Of a stretch of 64,000 bases of DNA, positions 34,768 to 43,292 are shown piece by piece. A program made the translations under genes and the position numbers. The notes beneath the pieces are model-generated. The model saw nothing but the letters and a program-made list of their open reading frames with translations, was not told where the DNA came from and did not search any database. The stretch comes from Paraburkholderia sp. UYCP14C (lineage in GTDB: Bacteria; Pseudomonadota; Gammaproteobacteria; Burkholderiales; Burkholderiaceae): NCBI RefSeq assembly GCF_004197395.1, contig NZ_SELS01000005.1:186001-250000 (forward strand), given 5' to 3'. Numbering within the stretch: position 1 is the first letter of the stretch; each line of letters opens with the position of its first letter.

Positions 34768-35465
34768 TCGCTGGCCCCCTGTTGACTGGTTTCGCAAGCG
34801 TCGGCGGTCTCAGCCGCGAGGCGAGCGGTCCGGCGCGCGACACGCCAGTAGTCGATCACCACCCATGCGGCGAACAGCGGCGCGCCGATCGATGCGACCA
34901 CTACGAACGGCGCGACGACGTTCGTCAGCGTGACGATGGGCAGCAGGTACAGCACGTCCTCCGTTTCGAAGCCGCCCACCGACGCCTGCTGCGTGCGGGC
35001 CTTGCCGACCCTATCCTCGATTCGCATACGCAAAAAGAAGATCAGCGCAACCGCCACACCCGCCACCGCGCCGAGCACGCGAGGCGCAAGCTTCAAAGAC
35101 TCGATTTGCGTGGCACCGGCACCGATGCCCATGCCGACGAACAGCATCACGGTAACGAGCGCATCGCAGGCAAGATCGTAAAAATGACCGATACGGCTCG
35201 AGTTGCCGCCGACCGGCGCGAGTTCGCCGTCCGTGTGATCGACGAAATTCGACAGGACGATCAGAAGTGCGCCCGCCTTGGCCCACGCGAATCCCCCGTG
35301 CGCAAGGCACAGCGCGCCTGCGATACCGATCAGCAGTCGCAGCGTGGTCAAATGGTTCGGGGTAACCCAGGTATCGACAAGCGGTGTCACGAGGCGGCGG
35401 GCGAGGCGGGCATCCCACGTGCGCGGCGGCGGGACGTTGATTGGAGGCCGGGGTTGCGAATGCAC
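34764..35465 (-). CDS. CDP-alcohol phosphatidyltransferase family protein
   Basis: A 233-residue membrane protein with the family signature in slightly altered form: DHTDGELAPVGG, then GHFYDLACD (standard: D-x2-DG-x2-AR-x8-G-x3-D-x3-D). The change of AR to AP, and the H in GHFYD, set it apart from phosphatidylglycerolphosphate synthases. Five to six hydrophobic segments follow. The start is GTG at 35465, with no strong ribosome site. It is the first gene of a coupled three-gene operon in which the other two look damaged. A role in an unusual phospholipid or sugar-phosphate alcohol transfer is likely. Confidence 0.8.
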   Translation of the reverse strand: MHSQPRPPINVPPPRTWDARLARRLVTPLVDTWVTPNHLTTLRLLIGIAGALCLAHGGFAWAKAGALLIVLSNFVDHTDGELAPVGGNSSRIGHFYDLACDALVTVMLFVGMGIGAGATQIESLKLAPRVLGAVAGVAVALIFFLRMRIEDRVGKARTQQASVGGFETEDVLYLLPIVTLTNVVAPFVVVASIGAPLFAAWVVIDYWRVARRTARLAAETADACETSQQGASE

Positions 35466-35705
35466 AGGCCGGAAATATATGCGGGATTCTGAAAGCTTGC
35501 TGTCATGCCGTACGCCTCTCTGCCATTTGCAAATTCCGTTCGTGTGTCCGTCACGCAGCGGAACTCGCCGAATCGCTGTAAAGTGCGAATCCAGTTGTGC
35601 CAGTCACGTGGAATCTGTTCGATGTGCAGTACCGCTTGCGCCTTCCGGCAGTTGGCGCGACGGTTGCTAGTCCACGACATCGACTGTCGACGCCCGCCTA
35701 CGCTC

Positions 35706-36137
35706 ATGAACCGTCTTTTTGCCGCTCTGCTGTTTACCGCAGCCGCCGCGCTGCCGCTTTCTTCGTTAGCCGTGGAGCTCGACGCGCCACTGGTATGCAA
35801 TGAGAGCGGCCATCAGTTCATTGCCGATCTGATGCAGCAGCAGCTGATCAACCCGAAGCCGACGCACGTCGAAAGGAATTCGATCAACGCGTTCTCGCCG
35901 ATGCCCGATGCGCATCTGACCGCGTTCGGTTTCCGCGTGTTCGCGGTGGTCGGCTTTGAAAAGGACGACCCGATGTTCCGGGTCGGCGACGGCGAACCGG
36001 TCGCGCAGTCCGCGTATGGCGTCGTCGTGTTCGGCAGCGACGACAAGGTAAAAAGCGCGCTCGAGAACGCCGGCAGCACGGCGATCATGCATCACGTCGC
36101 GCCGCTCATCACCGCGATTTTTTGCAAGCGCAGCTAG
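35706..36137 (+). CDS. Hypothetical periplasmic protein
   Basis: A 143-residue protein of unknown function. The first 23 residues form a signal peptide (MNRLFAALLFTAAAALPLSSLAVE). The mature part contains two cysteines (VCNESG and IFCKRS near the C-terminus) that could pair, and a beta-rich centre (FGFRVFAVVGFEKDDPMFRVG). No domain is recognised. ATG 35706 is preferred to longer frames because the signal peptide starts there. It is divergent from the phosphatidyltransferase operon. Confidence 0.7.
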   Translation: MNRLFAALLFTAAAALPLSSLAVELDAPLVCNESGHQFIADLMQQQLINPKPTHVERNSINAFSPMPDAHLTAFGFRVFAVVGFEKDDPMFRVGDGEPVAQSAYGVVVFGSDDKVKSALENAGSTAIMHHVAPLITAIFCKRS

Positions 36138-36237
36138 GGTTTGGCGCGGCCCAACGAACCGCTTCGATCCACCCAGGTTGGAGCTCGCAAGCCTGGGCGG
36201 GCTGACGTCTCTCGATCAGCGAAGCCCCGGCGACCAC

Positions 36238-36774
36238 TTATCCCGGCCGACGAAACCCATTTGCCACCCACGCCGCGGCGCTCGCCTTGCTGAGCTTGAA
36301 GTTCGGCGCAACCTGCACTTGCGCGATCTGTTCGCCGAAAATATCGAGCGCACTCAACAGGGCGTACGGCTCGTCTTCGTCGGGAACGATGTCGAGCGTG
36401 ATGTCGATTTCGTCGTTGCCGTCCGCGCTCGGCACGCGCACCGCCTTGTGCAGTTGCGCGCGCAGCTGCTGCTCGTGACGACGCAGCACTTCCGCCGCCG
36501 TCTTGACGAGCGTGTTGAACGCCGATACGTCGAGCGGCTTCGGATCCTTCTTGTTGCGTCCCATCGTCCACGGTCCGACGAGCGCGGGCTCCGCCTCGCC
36601 GTCCTTGATCATTTCGACGGCCCAGCCTTCGTCGTCTTCGTTCTTGATGATGCGCGCGGTCCAGCCGTTGTCGCGCCACAAACGCTCTTCATGCACGCTG
36701 TCGTCCGGTGCGGACGAGTCGTCGGCCTGGTACCCGGTATTCGTGTCGGTCGAGGGAAAGGGCGTGTCGTTCAT
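36238..36774 (-). CDS. Hypothetical acidic cytoplasmic protein
   Basis: A 178-residue, acidic soluble protein. The N-terminal 30 residues are low-complexity (Asp/Ser/Thr-rich). A central block, RDNGWTARIIKNEDDEGWAVEMIKDGEAEPALVGPWTMGRNKKDPKPLD, and the C-terminal KLSKASAAAWVANGFRRPG are the best-conserved-looking parts. No known domain is recognised. The ATG at 36774 (MNDTPFPS) is chosen; upstream residues in frame look untranslated. Sequence style suggests a Burkholderiales-specific protein. Confidence 0.65.
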   Translation of the reverse strand: MNDTPFPSTDTNTGYQADDSSAPDDSVHEERLWRDNGWTARIIKNEDDEGWAVEMIKDGEAEPALVGPWTMGRNKKDPKPLDVSAFNTLVKTAAEVLRRHEQQLRAQLHKAVRVPSADGNDEIDITLDIVPDEDEPYALLSALDIFGEQIAQVQVAPNFKLSKASAAAWVANGFRRPG

Positions 36775-36961
36775 CACAGGTTCACTCACTTCGCGGGGCG
36801 CGAAAACAGATTTCGAACCCGCAATTCTACCTGCCCAGCCCGCTCCACCCAGCTCACTCTGACGAACGGACAAGGCGCGTTCGGAACGGCGAAACCGCCC
36901 CGCCGGGCGAAAAGTTCCATTTGCTCAGGTACACCCGTGTATAAATCCGCCTTAAATGTCA

Positions 36962-37029
36962 CAAAAAAAACGCGGCTCGAAAGCCGCGTGTAAAAATGAA
37001 AAAGACACCCTTTGGTCGAAGGGGTCAAC
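36962..37029 (-). ncRNA. Candidate small RNA (about 68 nt)
   Basis: On the minus strand a near-consensus promoter (TTAAAT, 17-base spacer, TATAAT) is followed about 68 bases later by a strong terminator. The predicted RNA would begin near 37029, form a bulged 5' hairpin (GACCCCUU with AAAGGGUGUC), carry a U-rich single-stranded middle (UUUUUCAUUUUUACA) and end in a 7-base-pair GC hairpin plus eight U residues. This layout resembles Hfq-dependent trans-acting sRNAs. No ribosome site or credible reading frame is present. Targets are unknown. Confidence 0.55.
36963..36988 (-). terminator. Rho-independent terminator of the candidate sRNA
   Basis: Minus strand CGCGGCT-TTCG-AGCCGCG followed by eight T residues (plus strand A-run 36963-36970, hairpin 36971-36988). 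There is no annotated gene directly upstream on this strand, so the terminator serves an unannotated transcript. Confidence 0.85.
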
Positions 37030-37033
37030 TGAA

Positions 37034-37062
37034 ATTATAAGTGGCATCCCACCACGATTTAA
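37034..37062 (-). promoter_or_regulatory. Candidate sigma-70 promoter of the sRNA
   Basis: On the minus strand a -35 TTAAAT (37057-37062) and a -10 TATAAT (37034-37039) are separated by exactly 17 bases. The spacer contains GTGG-N7-CCAC, a small inverted repeat that could bind a regulator. Confidence 0.6.
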
Positions 37063-37242
37063 GGCTTTCTTCGGAAGACTGCGTTGCGCAAAACAGTGGG
37101 AATCAGCGCACACGGCGTCATCAACCTTCTGTTGCTCTCGCCGCGGAGCCCTGTGCCGCAACCGTCCGACAACAGCGCCGGGCTCGACAGCGGCTCCGTC
37201 CAATCATCGTTAAAATAATTCATTTTGCGGGCCCGCATTTAC

Positions 37243-37263
37243 GCGATTAATTCAGATAATCGC
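37243..37263. repeat. Inverted repeat GCGATTA-N7-TAATCGC
   Basis: A perfect 7-base inverted repeat in an AT-rich intergenic stretch. Its left part GCGATTAATTC and the AGATAATCG part recur, in swapped order, at 49950-49976 upstream of the LuxR-type gene. A shared regulator site is possible. Confidence 0.4.
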
Positions 37264-37593
37264 ACATTCGTAAATAAACCGTTTCAAGACGTGCAATTAA
37301 ATATCTGCATAGCGACAATTACACCACCCTGCGAATCGACAGTCGACGACACGATCACGTCGCGAATTTATTCATGGGCCTTACGGGTTGCCGTCAGCGC
37401 AATGAACGCATGGCCGCGCTAGTGACGACGTGGACGCAGGCTCGGTATACTGCCCCGGCCGCCGTGCGACGCAGCGCAACCGCGCCGTCCGCACAGTAGC
37501 TTCGTCGCGAAGCATCGCGCTGTCTTTCAGCGCATCGCGCTTCGCCCGTGCCTCACCTTCCCATGCATGACCGGGAACGCCGACGATCGGATC

Positions 37594-37950
37594 ATGAAAA
37601 GACCCTTCCTGCTTGTCCCCGCTGTCGCCCTCACCGCCACCCTCGCCGCTTGCGGTTCGTCCAGCGGCCCCGCCGCGCACGATGCGTCCGCGCCGCTCGT
37701 GTATGTGTCGTCGACACGCACACCTGCGTCCATCGCCGCCTGCCTCGAAGAACACCTGTCACGCGTGCGTGTCTCGCACGCCGGTGCCGCGACCGAACTC
37801 GCGGTTGGCGCCGATTCGCACAACTCGTACTTCGTCACGCTGACGCCGCTCAACGGCAGCACGGTCGTCAAGGTCGTGCATCCGGACAATGCGCCCGACG
37901 ATCCGCCCGAAGAGGAAATGCGTTTCGATATCGCGCGCTGCGCGACCTGA
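37594..37950 (+). CDS. Hypothetical lipoprotein
   Basis: A 118-residue protein with a lipoprotein signal peptide: MKRPFLLVPAVALTATLAACGSS, lipobox LAAC with the acylated cysteine at residue 20 of the shortened form. The mature part has two more cysteines (AACLEEH and ARCAT) and no known domain. ATG 37594 is chosen over 37567 because the charged n-region starts there. Likely anchored to the outer membrane; function unknown. Confidence 0.75.
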   Translation: MKRPFLLVPAVALTATLAACGSSSGPAAHDASAPLVYVSSTRTPASIAACLEEHLSRVRVSHAGAATELAVGADSHNSYFVTLTPLNGSTVVKVVHPDNAPDDPPEEEMRFDIARCAT

Positions 37951-38109
37951 GCGGCGCTTCGCACGGGAACGCCGTGCACGTGATGCAGGTGATGCACTGA
38001 AGGCCGACGCGCGATTTTTTTATCTCGCGCACCGGCTATTTTTTTATCCGCTCATCTGCGAATATAGCCGCCCTTTGTTTTTCGCGCGGCACGCGTGCCG
38101 CGAGTGTCG

Positions 38110-38622
38110 ATGGCATCCAGCAAAGCGCATCATGCGACCGGTTTTGCGGCCGGCATCATCGCGGCGGCGATCGTCGCGCGCAGCGGCGGCGGGCCGTTTC
38201 ATCCGGGTGTGCTGCTCAGCTTCATCGCCGGCGTGGCCGGCAGCACCGCGCCGGACTGGCTCGAAGTCGCATGGTGGTCGCGCGCGCGGCGGCTGTGGAT
38301 TACGCATCGCACGTTGACGCATTGGGGCATCGGCTGGCTCGCGCTGCTCGCGGTGTCGTATCACATGCTCGGACATTCGATTTACGCGGCGCCCGCGTTC
38401 GGCTTCGCGTGCGGCGGACTGATGCATCTGCTCGCGGACTGGCCGAATCCGCTCGGCGTGCCGTGGATCGCCGGGCGACATTCGTTGAATCTATGGAATA
38501 GCGGGCACTGCGATCTGATCGTCGTCGCTGCGTCGTGGGCGGCCGCCTGGTTCATCGGCGAGCATGTGTGGCTGCATGGCGTGCATGCGTTGCCGTGGTT
38601 GCGCCATTGGCCGATCAGCTAG
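38110..38622 (+). CDS. YdjM/DUF457-like membrane-bound metal-dependent hydrolase family protein
   Basis: A 170-residue membrane protein resembling the LexA-binding, inner-membrane YdjM/DUF457 family. The early histidines (SSKAHHATGFAAG), TAPDWLEV, the THRTLTHWGIGW motif and GLMHLLADWPNPLGVPW are the conserved His/Asp blocks that probably bind metal. Four hydrophobic segments are visible. The ATG at 38110 is preferred to an upstream in-frame codon. No partner gene is near; the reaction is unknown. Confidence 0.75.
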   Translation: MASSKAHHATGFAAGIIAAAIVARSGGGPFHPGVLLSFIAGVAGSTAPDWLEVAWWSRARRLWITHRTLTHWGIGWLALLAVSYHMLGHSIYAAPAFGFACGGLMHLLADWPNPLGVPWIAGRHSLNLWNSGHCDLIVVAASWAAAWFIGEHVWLHGVHALPWLRHWPIS

Positions 38623-38660
38623 GCGCAGCGATGCATCGCGCCGCTGCCAGCCGCGCATCA

Positions 38661-39587
38661 CTACCCCCCGTTGTTGTCGGTGCGCTCTCCTTCGCGGACC
38701 TTGCCTTGCGATACGCTGCTGCCCGGCGGCACGCTATGCGTGAGCCACACGTTGCCGCCGATCACCGACCCGCGCCCGATCGTCACACGCCCGAGGATCG
38801 TCGCGCCCGCGTAGATCACCACGTCGTCCTCGACGATCGGATGCCGGGCGTTGCCCTTGATCAGCGTGCCGTCCTCGTCGGCCGCGAAGCTCTTCGCGCC
38901 GAGCGTGACCGCCTGATACACACGCACGCGCTCGCCGATGATCGCGGTCTCGCCGATCACCACGCCGGTGCCGTGATCGATGAAGAAGCTCGGCCCGATC
39001 GTTGCACCCGGGTGAATGTCGATGCCGGTCGCCGAGTGCGCGATCTCGTTGATGAAGCGCGCGAGCAATGGCACGCCGAGCCGATGCAGCGCATGCGCGA
39101 GCCGGTGATGCGTCATCGCCCACACGCCCGGATAGCACAGCAGGATTTCGGTGATGTGCTGCGCGGCGGGGTCGCCGGTGTATGCGGCCTGGATGTCGCT
39201 GACGAGCAGCGCGCGGATGCCCGCCAGTTGCGTCGCGAACTCGCGCGCTACCGCGAATGCGCGCTCCCGCAACTCGGCGTCGGGTGTCGCGCCGAACTCG
39301 GGCAGAAAGCGCAGCGCGCGGCGAATCTGTTCGGCGAGCAGCCGCAGCGTGCTTTCGAGCGTATGGCCGACGTAGTAGTCGACCGTCTCGTCGGTTAGAT
39401 CGGGCGCGCCGTAATGCGTCGGAAACATCGCGGCACGCAAACCAGCCACGATATTCACCACGGCTTCGCGCGACGGCAACTCGCGAATGCCGAGCGGATG
39501 CCGCGTGCGATGCAATTGCTCGCGCGAGGCGCGCAGGTCGGCGACGATCTGTTCAAGGCCCCAGTTCTGGGAAGGCGCGTTGGGCAT
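38661..39587 (-). CDS. cysE: Serine O-acetyltransferase
   Basis: A 308-residue acetyltransferase that makes O-acetylserine for cysteine synthesis. The C-terminal half is a left-handed beta-helix with hexapeptide repeats (IHPGATIGPSFFIDHGTGVVIGE, VIYAGATILGRVTIGRGSVIGG), and FFIDHGTGVVIGETA contains the catalytic His/Asp region. The N-terminal helical domain is longer than in E. coli CysE, as in the EpsC-type proteins common in Burkholderia. The start is ATG 39587 (MPNAPSQNWG). No sulfate-assimilation gene is adjacent. Confidence 0.92.
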   Translation of the reverse strand: MPNAPSQNWGLEQIVADLRASREQLHRTRHPLGIRELPSREAVVNIVAGLRAAMFPTHYGAPDLTDETVDYYVGHTLESTLRLLAEQIRRALRFLPEFGATPDAELRERAFAVAREFATQLAGIRALLVSDIQAAYTGDPAAQHITEILLCYPGVWAMTHHRLAHALHRLGVPLLARFINEIAHSATGIDIHPGATIGPSFFIDHGTGVVIGETAIIGERVRVYQAVTLGAKSFAADEDGTLIKGNARHPIVEDDVVIYAGATILGRVTIGRGSVIGGNVWLTHSVPPGSSVSQGKVREGERTDNNGG

Positions 39588-39753
39588 AAAAGACGGCGCC
39601 GTGCGGCACGCACGGTGCGAAGTGGTTGTCGAACAAAGATTACCGCGTTTTAACGCCGCTCGCGCGGCAGCGCGCGAGCGGCCCGGATTCATTGCTCCGA
39701 CTTGCGTCGACGCGCGTTGGCTCGCGGCGCGACGCACACACCGTTCCCAAACC

Positions 39754-39987
39754 TCAGATAGTCAGACTGCTCGCATCGATCCATCGCACTGCCCAATCGC
39801 GCGCGTGCGCGATCGCGGCGGCTTCGTCGGAGAAGCGCAGTTCCGTGGGGAAAAAACGGTTGGCGACCAGTTCGCCATCGCTCGAGCGCGAGATCACCAC
39901 ATACGGTTGCCAGGATCCGTCGCCAGAGCGCGCTGGTTCGCAATTCAACAGATAGCCGCGATGTGTAAATGCAGCATCGAAGTGCAT
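39754..39987 (-). CDS. Small hypothetical protein
   Basis: A 77-residue protein with a compact beta-rich pattern: MHFDAAFTHRGYLLNCEP, then WQPYVVISRSSDGELVANRFFP and a C-terminal helix EAAAIAHARDWAVRWIDA. The arrangement resembles small Burkholderia proteins of unknown function. It has normal codon use for the region and an ATG start at 39987. No role can be proposed. Confidence 0.6.
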   Translation of the reverse strand: MHFDAAFTHRGYLLNCEPARSGDGSWQPYVVISRSSDGELVANRFFPTELRFSDEAAAIAHARDWAVRWIDASSLTI

Positions 39988-40317
39988 GAGTCACCCGCCC
40001 CTGAAGCCCCGTAACATGTTCTCAGTCGCGCGGCCATTTGTTTGTTCGTTTTTACCGACCATGATGGAACCGCCGAAGCATGTCGCCAATTTAACCGCGC
40101 ATCGATCGCAGGAGTAAGATCATACTCTGTAGAAAATACGCGTCCATTAAAAAAAACGAAATGAATCGCGTACGTCATCGCCATTCAATCGCGAGGGCAA
40201 CGCCACTCGCATCGGAGCCTGGCGAAGCGCGCATCGCGAGTCCCGCGCACAGCGGCGCCGTGTCAGTCGGAACGGCTCTTGCTCCCTTCTTCGATTGTCC
40301 TCTTCAGGAGATGCACG
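39988..40317. other. Intergenic region upstream of the DUF3005-like gene
   Basis: These 330 bases carry no convincing gene. An inverted repeat GAGTA-N6-TACTC lies at 40112-40127, and an A-run (eight A residues) occurs near 40149-40156. A CAGGAG ribosome site for the next gene is at its right end. Confidence 0.4.
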
Positions 40318-40770
40318 ATGAACAGCGCGATCAGCAAGCCCGAAAACGCCGGCACCAAACCGGACCCAAAGGACCCACGAAGCACCGACCTGCACAACGA
40401 CCGCACGCACGACAGCACGGTCGACACCGACGGCAAGAACCGCGAAGCGGCACGTCTGGCGGGCCACAGCGCGATCTCGCCCGACGAGATCACGACCAGC
40501 AATGCGACGCTCGAGAACAGCGTGCCCGAGGCGCTCGATGGCATGGCCGGCTTCGACAGCCGGGTCGGCGGCAATCATCTGCTGCTCGCGCTCGAGCCGG
40601 GCTACGCAGTGATCGACAAGGGTATGGCCGAGCCGCTCGGCGCCTACTCGGCCGACCATCAGTACAACGACCCGCGTCCGGTCGGACAGCGCCAGGATCG
40701 CGGCCGCATTCATTACGCGCTCAATCATTTGCGACCCGCGCGCGTGATCGAATTACATCGGGTGAAATAA
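40318..40770 (+). CDS. DUF3005-like hypothetical protein
   Basis: A 150-residue soluble protein. The first 65 residues are polar and probably disordered (rich in Asp, Asn, Thr, Lys). The rest, from SISPDEITTSNATLENSVP-type sequence through GGNHLLLALEPGYAVIDKG to YALNHLRPARVIELHRVK, looks folded and resembles what I recall as DUF3005, mostly found in Burkholderia. ATG 40318 with CAGGAG upstream fixes the start. A terminator follows. Function unknown. Confidence 0.65.
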   Translation: MNSAISKPENAGTKPDPKDPRSTDLHNDRTHDSTVDTDGKNREAARLAGHSAISPDEITTSNATLENSVPEALDGMAGFDSRVGGNHLLLALEPGYAVIDKGMAEPLGAYSADHQYNDPRPVGQRQDRGRIHYALNHLRPARVIELHRVK

Positions 40771-40774
40771 GCGG

Positions 40775-40807
40775 GCGCGCGTATCATCCCTTTATACGCG
40801 CGCGTTT
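40775..40807 (+). terminator. Terminator-like hairpin after the DUF3005-like gene
   Basis: A perfect 10-base-pair stem (GCGCGCGTAT, 40775-40784; ATACGCGCGC, 40794-40803) with a 9-base loop and a weak GTTT tail, beginning 4 bases after the stop codon. A second hairpin, GCACGCACC/GGTGCGTGC, lies at 40848-40875 and is followed by TTTGCTTTG, in the leader of the next gene; it could be another terminator or an attenuator. Confidence 0.6.
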
Positions 40808-40915
40808 GAATTAGCGCGTTTATTCCTATTTATCAGGCAGTAACGTGGCACGCACCGTTTTATTCTGGTGCGTGCTTTGCTTTGTTTAACGCTGGTTCGT
40901 TTAACGGAGTTGCGG

Positions 40916-41521
40916 ATGAAAAGAATCGTCGTCATCGGTGCCACGGGCACGCTGGGCCAGGCCGTCAGCGCGGAGCTGAAGGCGCGTCACGAAGTGATCG
41001 AAGTCGGCGCGACGCGCGGGCAATATCACGTCGACAGCACGGATCCGGCGAGCGTCGAGCGGTTGTTTCGCGACATCGGCAAGGTGGACGGCGTGGTCAC
41101 CGCGACCGGCAAGGTGCATTTCGGTCCGCTTGCGCAGATGAACATCGAGCAGTTTTGGGTCGGACTGCGCGACAAGCTGATGGGCCAGATCAACGTGGTG
41201 TTCGCAGCGCTGCCGTATGTGAACGACGGCGGATCGTTCACGCTGACGAGCGGCATTCTCGGCGACGAGCCCATCTCGCAGGGCGCGAGCGCGACGACCG
41301 TCAATCTCGCGCTCGAAGGTTTCGTGCGCGGCGCGGCGATCGAACTGCCGCGCGGGCTGCGCATCAACGTCGTGAGTCCGACCGTGCTGAACGAGTCGAT
41401 GGAGGCTTACGCGCCGTTCTTTCGCGGCTTCGAGCCCGTCAGCGCGCAACGCGCGGCGCTTGCCTATCTGCGCAGCGTGGAAGGTGCGCAGACCGGGCGT
41501 GTGTATCGCGTGGGGTATTGA
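40916..41521 (+). CDS. Short-chain dehydrogenase/reductase family protein (paralogue)
   Basis: A 201-residue small SDR with Rossmann motif VVIGATGTLGQAVSAELKAR, GGSFTLTSGIL and RINVVSPTVLNESME. It aligns along its length with the SDR at 25043 (for example GATGxLG, KLMGQxNxV, GGSFTLTSG, NVVSP). As there, the YxxxK motif is atypical (SATTVNLALEGF), so activity as a dehydrogenase is uncertain. ATG 40916 follows ACGGAG. Function unknown. Confidence 0.8.
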   Translation: MKRIVVIGATGTLGQAVSAELKARHEVIEVGATRGQYHVDSTDPASVERLFRDIGKVDGVVTATGKVHFGPLAQMNIEQFWVGLRDKLMGQINVVFAALPYVNDGGSFTLTSGILGDEPISQGASATTVNLALEGFVRGAAIELPRGLRINVVSPTVLNESMEAYAPFFRGFEPVSAQRAALAYLRSVEGAQTGRVYRVGY

Positions 41522-41524
41522 GCC

Positions 41525-43261
41525 TCAGTGAATCTCCGGCTCGCCCGAGCTCTCGGGACTCACGCCACCGCGCCGCAGGAAGTCGAAATCGCAGCCTTGA
41601 TCCGCCTGCAGCACGTGCGCCTGATGCATGGCGCCATAGCCGCGCTCGAAGCGTGCCGCCGGCTTGATCCACGCGGCCTTGCGGCGCGCGAGTTCTTCGT
41701 CCGATATCAGCAGATTCAGCCTGCGGCGCGGCACATCGAGTTCGATCAGATCGCCGCTTCGCACGAGGGCCAGCGGGCCGCCGACGAACGCCTCGGGCGC
41801 CACGTGCAGCACGCACGCGCCATAGCTCGTGCCGCTCATCCGCGCATCGGAGATACGCACCATGTCGCGCACGCCTTTTTGCAGCAGCTTGCGCGGAATC
41901 GGCAGCTGGCCCCACTCGGGCATGCCCGCGCCGACCGGCCCCGCATTCTGCAGCACCAGCACGCAGCTTTCGTCGATGTCGAGCGCGTCGTCGTCGATGC
42001 GCGCGGCCATGTCGTTGTAGTCGCTGAACACGACCGCGCGTCCCGTATGCACGAGCAGATGCGGCTCGGCCGCGCCGGGTTTGATAACGGCGCCATTGGG
42101 CGCGAGATTGCCGCGCAGCACTGCGAGGCTGCTGTCATGCAGTAGAGGATTCGTGCGGCGGCGGATCACGTCGTCGTTGAAAATGCGCGCACCCGCAAGG
42201 TTCTCGCCGAGCGTTCGGCCGTTGACGGTTTTCTGCGAGCCGTCGATCAGCTCGCCCAGTTCCGCGAGCAGCCCGCGCAAACCGCCCGCGTAGAAAAAGT
42301 CTTCCATCAGGTAGGCGCCGGTCGGCCGAACGTTCGCGAGCACCGGCGTGCGACGCGCGATCTCGTCGAAGCGCTCGAGCGTCAACTCGATGCCCGCGCG
42401 CCTTGCAAGCGCAATCATATGCACGACCGAATTGGTCGACCCCGACAGCGCGACGCAGGTCGTCACCGCGTTATCGACCGATGCCGCCGTAATCAGGTCC
42501 GATGGCTTCAGATCCTCCCACACCATCTCGACGATACGCATGCCGGTTTTCGCGGCCATCTGCGCATGACGCGAATCCGGCGCGGGAATCGACGCGAAGC
42601 CCGGCAGCGTGAAGCCCAGCGCTTCGGCCGCGCTCGTCATCGTCGACGCGGTGCCCATCGTCATGCAGTGACCCGGCGAGCGCGCGATGCCGCCTTCCAC
42701 GCCTTGCCAGTCGTCCGGCGTCAGCGTGCCCGCGCGCAGTTCGGCCCAGTAGCGCCATGAGTCGGACCCCGAGCCGAGCGTCACGCCGTTCCAGTTGCCG
42801 CGCAGCATCGGACCGGCGGGCAAAAAGATCGCCGGCAGATCCATCGAGATCGCGCCCATCAGCAACGCGGGCGTGGTCTTGTCGCAGCCGCCCATCAGCA
42901 CGACGCCGTCGGCGGGATACGAGCGCAGCATCTCCTCGGCTTCCATCGCGAGGAAATTGCGGTACAGCATCGTGGTGGGCTTCTGGAACGGTTCGGACAG
43001 CGTCTGCACCGGCAACTCGATAGGAAAGCCGCCGGCCTGCCAGATGCCGCGTTTCACTTCCTCGACGCGCTGCTTGAAATGGGTGTGGCACGGATTGATC
43101 TCGCTCCACGTGTTGAGGATCGCGATGACCGGTTTGCCCGCGTATTCGTCGCGGTTGTAGCCCATCTGCGCGGTGCGCGAGCGGTGGCCGAACGACCGCA
43201 GATCGTTCGCGCCGTACCAGCGGTGACTGCGTAATTCCTCGGGGGTCTTTCTCTTCGTCAA
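41525..43261 (-). CDS. IlvD/Edd family sugar-acid dehydratase (arabonate/xylonate dehydratase type)
   Basis: A 578-residue Fe-S dehydratase. Conserved cysteine motifs are [21 protein letters not shown] and [12 protein letters not shown], with the C-terminal catalytic region [18 protein letters not shown]. These match the sugar-acid group (L-arabonate, D-xylonate) better than IlvD of branched-chain amino acid synthesis; a true IlvD is at 60395. The start is TTG at 43261 with GTGGAG upstream. It is the last gene of an operon with an ABC importer, an SMP-30 lactonase and a DapA-like aldolase, suggesting dehydration of an imported or lactonase-derived aldonic acid. Confidence 0.87.
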   Translation of the reverse strand: MTKRKTPEELRSHRWYGANDLRSFGHRSRTAQMGYNRDEYAGKPVIAILNTWSEINPCHTHFKQRVEEVKRGIWQAGGFPIELPVQTLSEPFQKPTTMLYRNFLAMEAEEMLRSYPADGVVLMGGCDKTTPALLMGAISMDLPAIFLPAGPMLRGNWNGVTLGSGSDSWRYWAELRAGTLTPDDWQGVEGGIARSPGHCMTMGTASTMTSAAEALGFTLPGFASIPAPDSRHAQMAAKTGMRIVEMVWEDLKPSDLITAASVDNAVTTCVALSGSTNSVVHMIALARRAGIELTLERFDEIARRTPVLANVRPTGAYLMEDFFYAGGLRGLLAELGELIDGSQKTVNGRTLGENLAGARIFNDDVIRRRTNPLLHDSSLAVLRGNLAPNGAVIKPGAAEPHLLVHTGRAVVFSDYNDMAARIDDDALDIDESCVLVLQNAGPVGAGMPEWGQLPIPRKLLQKGVRDMVRISDARMSGTSYGACVLHVAPEAFVGGPLALVRSGDLIELDVPRRRLNLLISDEELARRKAAWIKPAARFERGYGAMHQAHVLQADQGCDFDFLRRGGVSPESSGEPEIH

Positions 43262-43292
43262 CGTCTACTCCACGATTGTCGCCGACTACGCG

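Larger units (their letters stand above)
36775..37593. other. Large AT-rich intergenic region with candidate sRNA
   Basis: This 819-base gap is much richer in A and T than the genes around it, most clearly at 36960-37060 and 37200-37390. It holds a minus-strand promoter-terminator pair that defines a candidate small RNA, and an inverted repeat at 37243-37263. No protein-coding gene with a family-like sequence is seen; the open frames here are short with poor composition. Confidence 0.6.

Noticed and set aside
36952-37203. Possible 83-residue protein on the minus strand at the candidate sRNA
   Set aside because: No ribosome site, no family-like sequence, and the promoter and terminator define a transcript that covers only its 3' end.
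39945-40184. 79-residue minus-strand frame beside the small hypothetical gene
   Set aside because: Overlaps the better-supported 77-residue gene in another frame, has no ribosome site and mixed composition.
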